Of a DNA stretch of 15,103 nt, positions 14,386 to 15,103 are shown one piece after another. Within the stretch, counting starts at the first letter, position 1. Each line of letters starts with the position of its first letter. The notes below the pieces were generated by a model, which had not been told where the DNA came from, did no database searches, and saw nothing but the letters and a program-made list of their open reading frames with translations. The DNA comes from Betaproteobacteria bacterium (GTDB lineage Bacteria; Pseudomonadota; Gammaproteobacteria; Burkholderiales; Burkholderiaceae_C): assembly GCA_025354965.1 (NCBI GenBank), contig JANXLW010000161.1:1-15103 (forward strand), written 5' to 3'. Both the position numbers and the translations under genes were made by a program.

Positions 14386-14655
14386 CTATTCTCCCTCTCC
14401 GAACTTGTCACTTATCAGTGCCAGTAACGCATCCATAGCCTCTTGTTCACGCTCGCCACTGGTGTCAATGTCGACCGTGCTACCCATGCCGGCCGCTAAC
14501 ATCATCACACCCATAATGCTTTTCGCATTGACACGCCGCTCGCCCTTGGCAACCCAGACTTCGCACGGGAAGCTACCCGCCAGCTTGGTCAATTTGGCTG
14601 AAGCGCGCGCATGCAGGCCTAACTTATTGCTGATGGTCGTGCTTGCTTTGATCAT
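14386..14655 (-). CDS. ptsH: Phosphocarrier protein HPr
   Basis: An 89-residue soluble phosphocarrier that receives phosphate from enzyme I and passes it to EIIA proteins. The active His15 lies in GLHARASAKL. Ser46 in AKSIMGVMML is the position phosphorylated by HPr kinase where that enzyme exists, as it does in many beta-proteobacteria. Length and fold pattern are standard. The start ATG lies inside the 3' end of the EIIA gene, overlapping it by 32 bp, so translation is probably coupled. It is followed by ptsI after a gap filled by a GC-rich repeat. TTG-to-ATG alternatives are unnecessary: MIKASTTISNKLGLHARAS fits the family exactly. Confidence 0.96.
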   Translation of the reverse strand: MIKASTTISNKLGLHARASAKLTKLAGSFPCEVWVAKGERRVNAKSIMGVMMLAAGMGSTVDIDTSGEREQEAMDALLALISDKFGEGE

Positions 14656-15067
14656 TTTTCTTTCGTACCTGATTTTGTGGCGCTGTCACTGCTACCTGCA
14701 TGACGCCCTGTGTGCCACCGGCCAATGCCCGCGCAACCAGCGCATCCAGCGCCTCACGTCGGTAGGTTACCGTACGCAGCAGCATGGGCAGATTTACCCC
14801 GGCTATTAATTTCGAATTCAATCCGTCGACCAGCTTTTGAGCCACATTGCAAGGTGTCGCACCAAACACGTCAGTCAGTACCAAGGTCTGGGAAGTATTC
14901 AGCAGGGCTAGCGCTCTTACTACCCCCTTGAGAGTTTCTTCGGGCGGTACATTGGGCTGGACATCAAACGCCGCGACTCCAGTCTCCGCATCAGGGAACA
15001 CATGCAAAACACATTGGCGCAACGCCGAAGCCAGTGGCGCATGCGCGATGATGAAAATACCGTTCAT
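14624..15067 (-). CDS. PTS EIIA-Man family protein
   Basis: A 147-residue cytoplasmic protein of the mannose-type EIIA family, which accepts phosphate from HPr. The phospho-histidine is His9 in FIIAHAPLASAL (His10 in E. coli ManX), and TDVFGATPCNVA (about 65-76) matches the family. The last 15 residues (NQVRKKNDQSKHDHQQ region) are charged and encoded partly over the ptsH start, so they may be a tail. No EIIB or EIIC gene is seen, consistent with the regulatory, non-transporting PTS of beta-proteobacteria. From memory, gshB often lies upstream, but that would be outside this window. ATG 15067 has no SD; CATAGT lies exactly six bases upstream. Confidence 0.92.
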   Translation of the reverse strand: MNGIFIIAHAPLASALRQCVLHVFPDAETGVAAFDVQPNVPPEETLKGVVRALALLNTSQTLVLTDVFGATPCNVAQKLVDGLNSKLIAGVNLPMLLRTVTYRREALDALVARALAGGTQGVMQVAVTAPQNQVRKKNDQSKHDHQQ

Positions 15068-15073
15068 GGAATA

Positions 15074-15079
15074 ACTATG
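15074..15079 (-). promoter_or_regulatory. Candidate -10 box before the EIIA-Man gene
   Basis: CATAGT on the - strand matches TATAAT at four of six positions and is six bases from ATG 15067, again predicting transcription from the start codon. The -35 region is weak and touches the window edge. Confidence 0.25.
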
Positions 15080-15103
15080 TGGGCCAGACTGATGCTATAG
15101 AAG

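Noticed and set aside
14298..14411. Extended 629-residue enzyme I starting inside ptsH
   Set aside because: The extra 38 residues translate the ptsH 3' end and the GC-rich repeat and do not resemble any enzyme I N-terminus, so I use ATG 14297. The extension is kept only as a remote possibility.
1..15103. CRISPR arrays, tRNA/rRNA genes, insertion sequences, phage or defence genes
   Set aside because: I looked for regularly spaced repeats, transposase motifs, cloverleaf sequences and defence-type domains and saw none. The gene content is typical chromosomal housekeeping.

Overview
This window looks like ordinary chromosomal DNA from a beta-proteobacterium of the order Burkholderiales, most likely the family Comamonadaceae (Rhodoferax/Polaromonas-like). 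The reasons are a DUF3567 protein and a DUF3108 protein (both typical of beta-proteobacteria), the order EIIA-Man / HPr / enzyme I with no permease, moderately high GC, and a roughly 80-bp GC-rich intergenic repeat between ptsH and ptsI that I recall as a common Comamonadaceae repeat. No CRISPR array, tRNA, rRNA, insertion sequence, prophage or toxin/defence gene was recognised. I did not find a clear undescribed multi-gene system.

Layout from left to right. Positions 1-305 carry no convincing complete gene. A MarC-family membrane protein (+, 306-908) runs into a convergent fumarylacetoacetate-hydrolase-family gene (-, 918-1940) whose metal-binding site appears damaged. Divergent from it is a + strand run of envelope or uncharacterised genes: DUF3108 protein (2052-3125), DUF3567 protein (3193-3504) and a ChaN-like lipoprotein (3550-4404). 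purU follows, with its own palindrome-bearing promoter (4462-5310). On the - strand, psd (6116-6964) is followed by an ECHDC3-type enoyl-CoA hydratase/isomerase (5303-6088). An M32 carboxypeptidase (+, 7081-8577) diverges from psd and converges on an EntS-like MFS exporter (-, 8586-9902). The exporter is divergent from a GcvA-type LysR regulator (+, 10030-10917). A GlcD-type FAD oxidase (+, 11023-12525) follows and converges on the PTS cluster (-): ptsI (12522-14297), ptsH (14386-14655) and EIIA-Man (14624-15067).

The genes work mostly as separate housekeeping units: one-carbon/purine metabolism (purU), phosphatidylethanolamine synthesis (psd), a peptidase, glycolate/D-lactate-type oxidation (glcD), and a regulatory PTS phosphorelay (EI to HPr to EIIA-Man). 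The MFS gene and the LysR gene form a plausible exporter-regulator divergon.

The more interesting signals are regulatory. Several start codons sit at or within a few bases of where transcription would begin from an adjacent -10 hexamer, suggesting leaderless or near-leaderless mRNAs. A perfect 8-bp inverted repeat overlaps the purU -10 element. A 10-bp hairpin bridges the two stop codons at the carboxypeptidase/MFS junction. All four convergent gene pairs are packed with 0-9 bp between them or overlap. The GC-rich repeat fills essentially the whole ptsH-ptsI gap.
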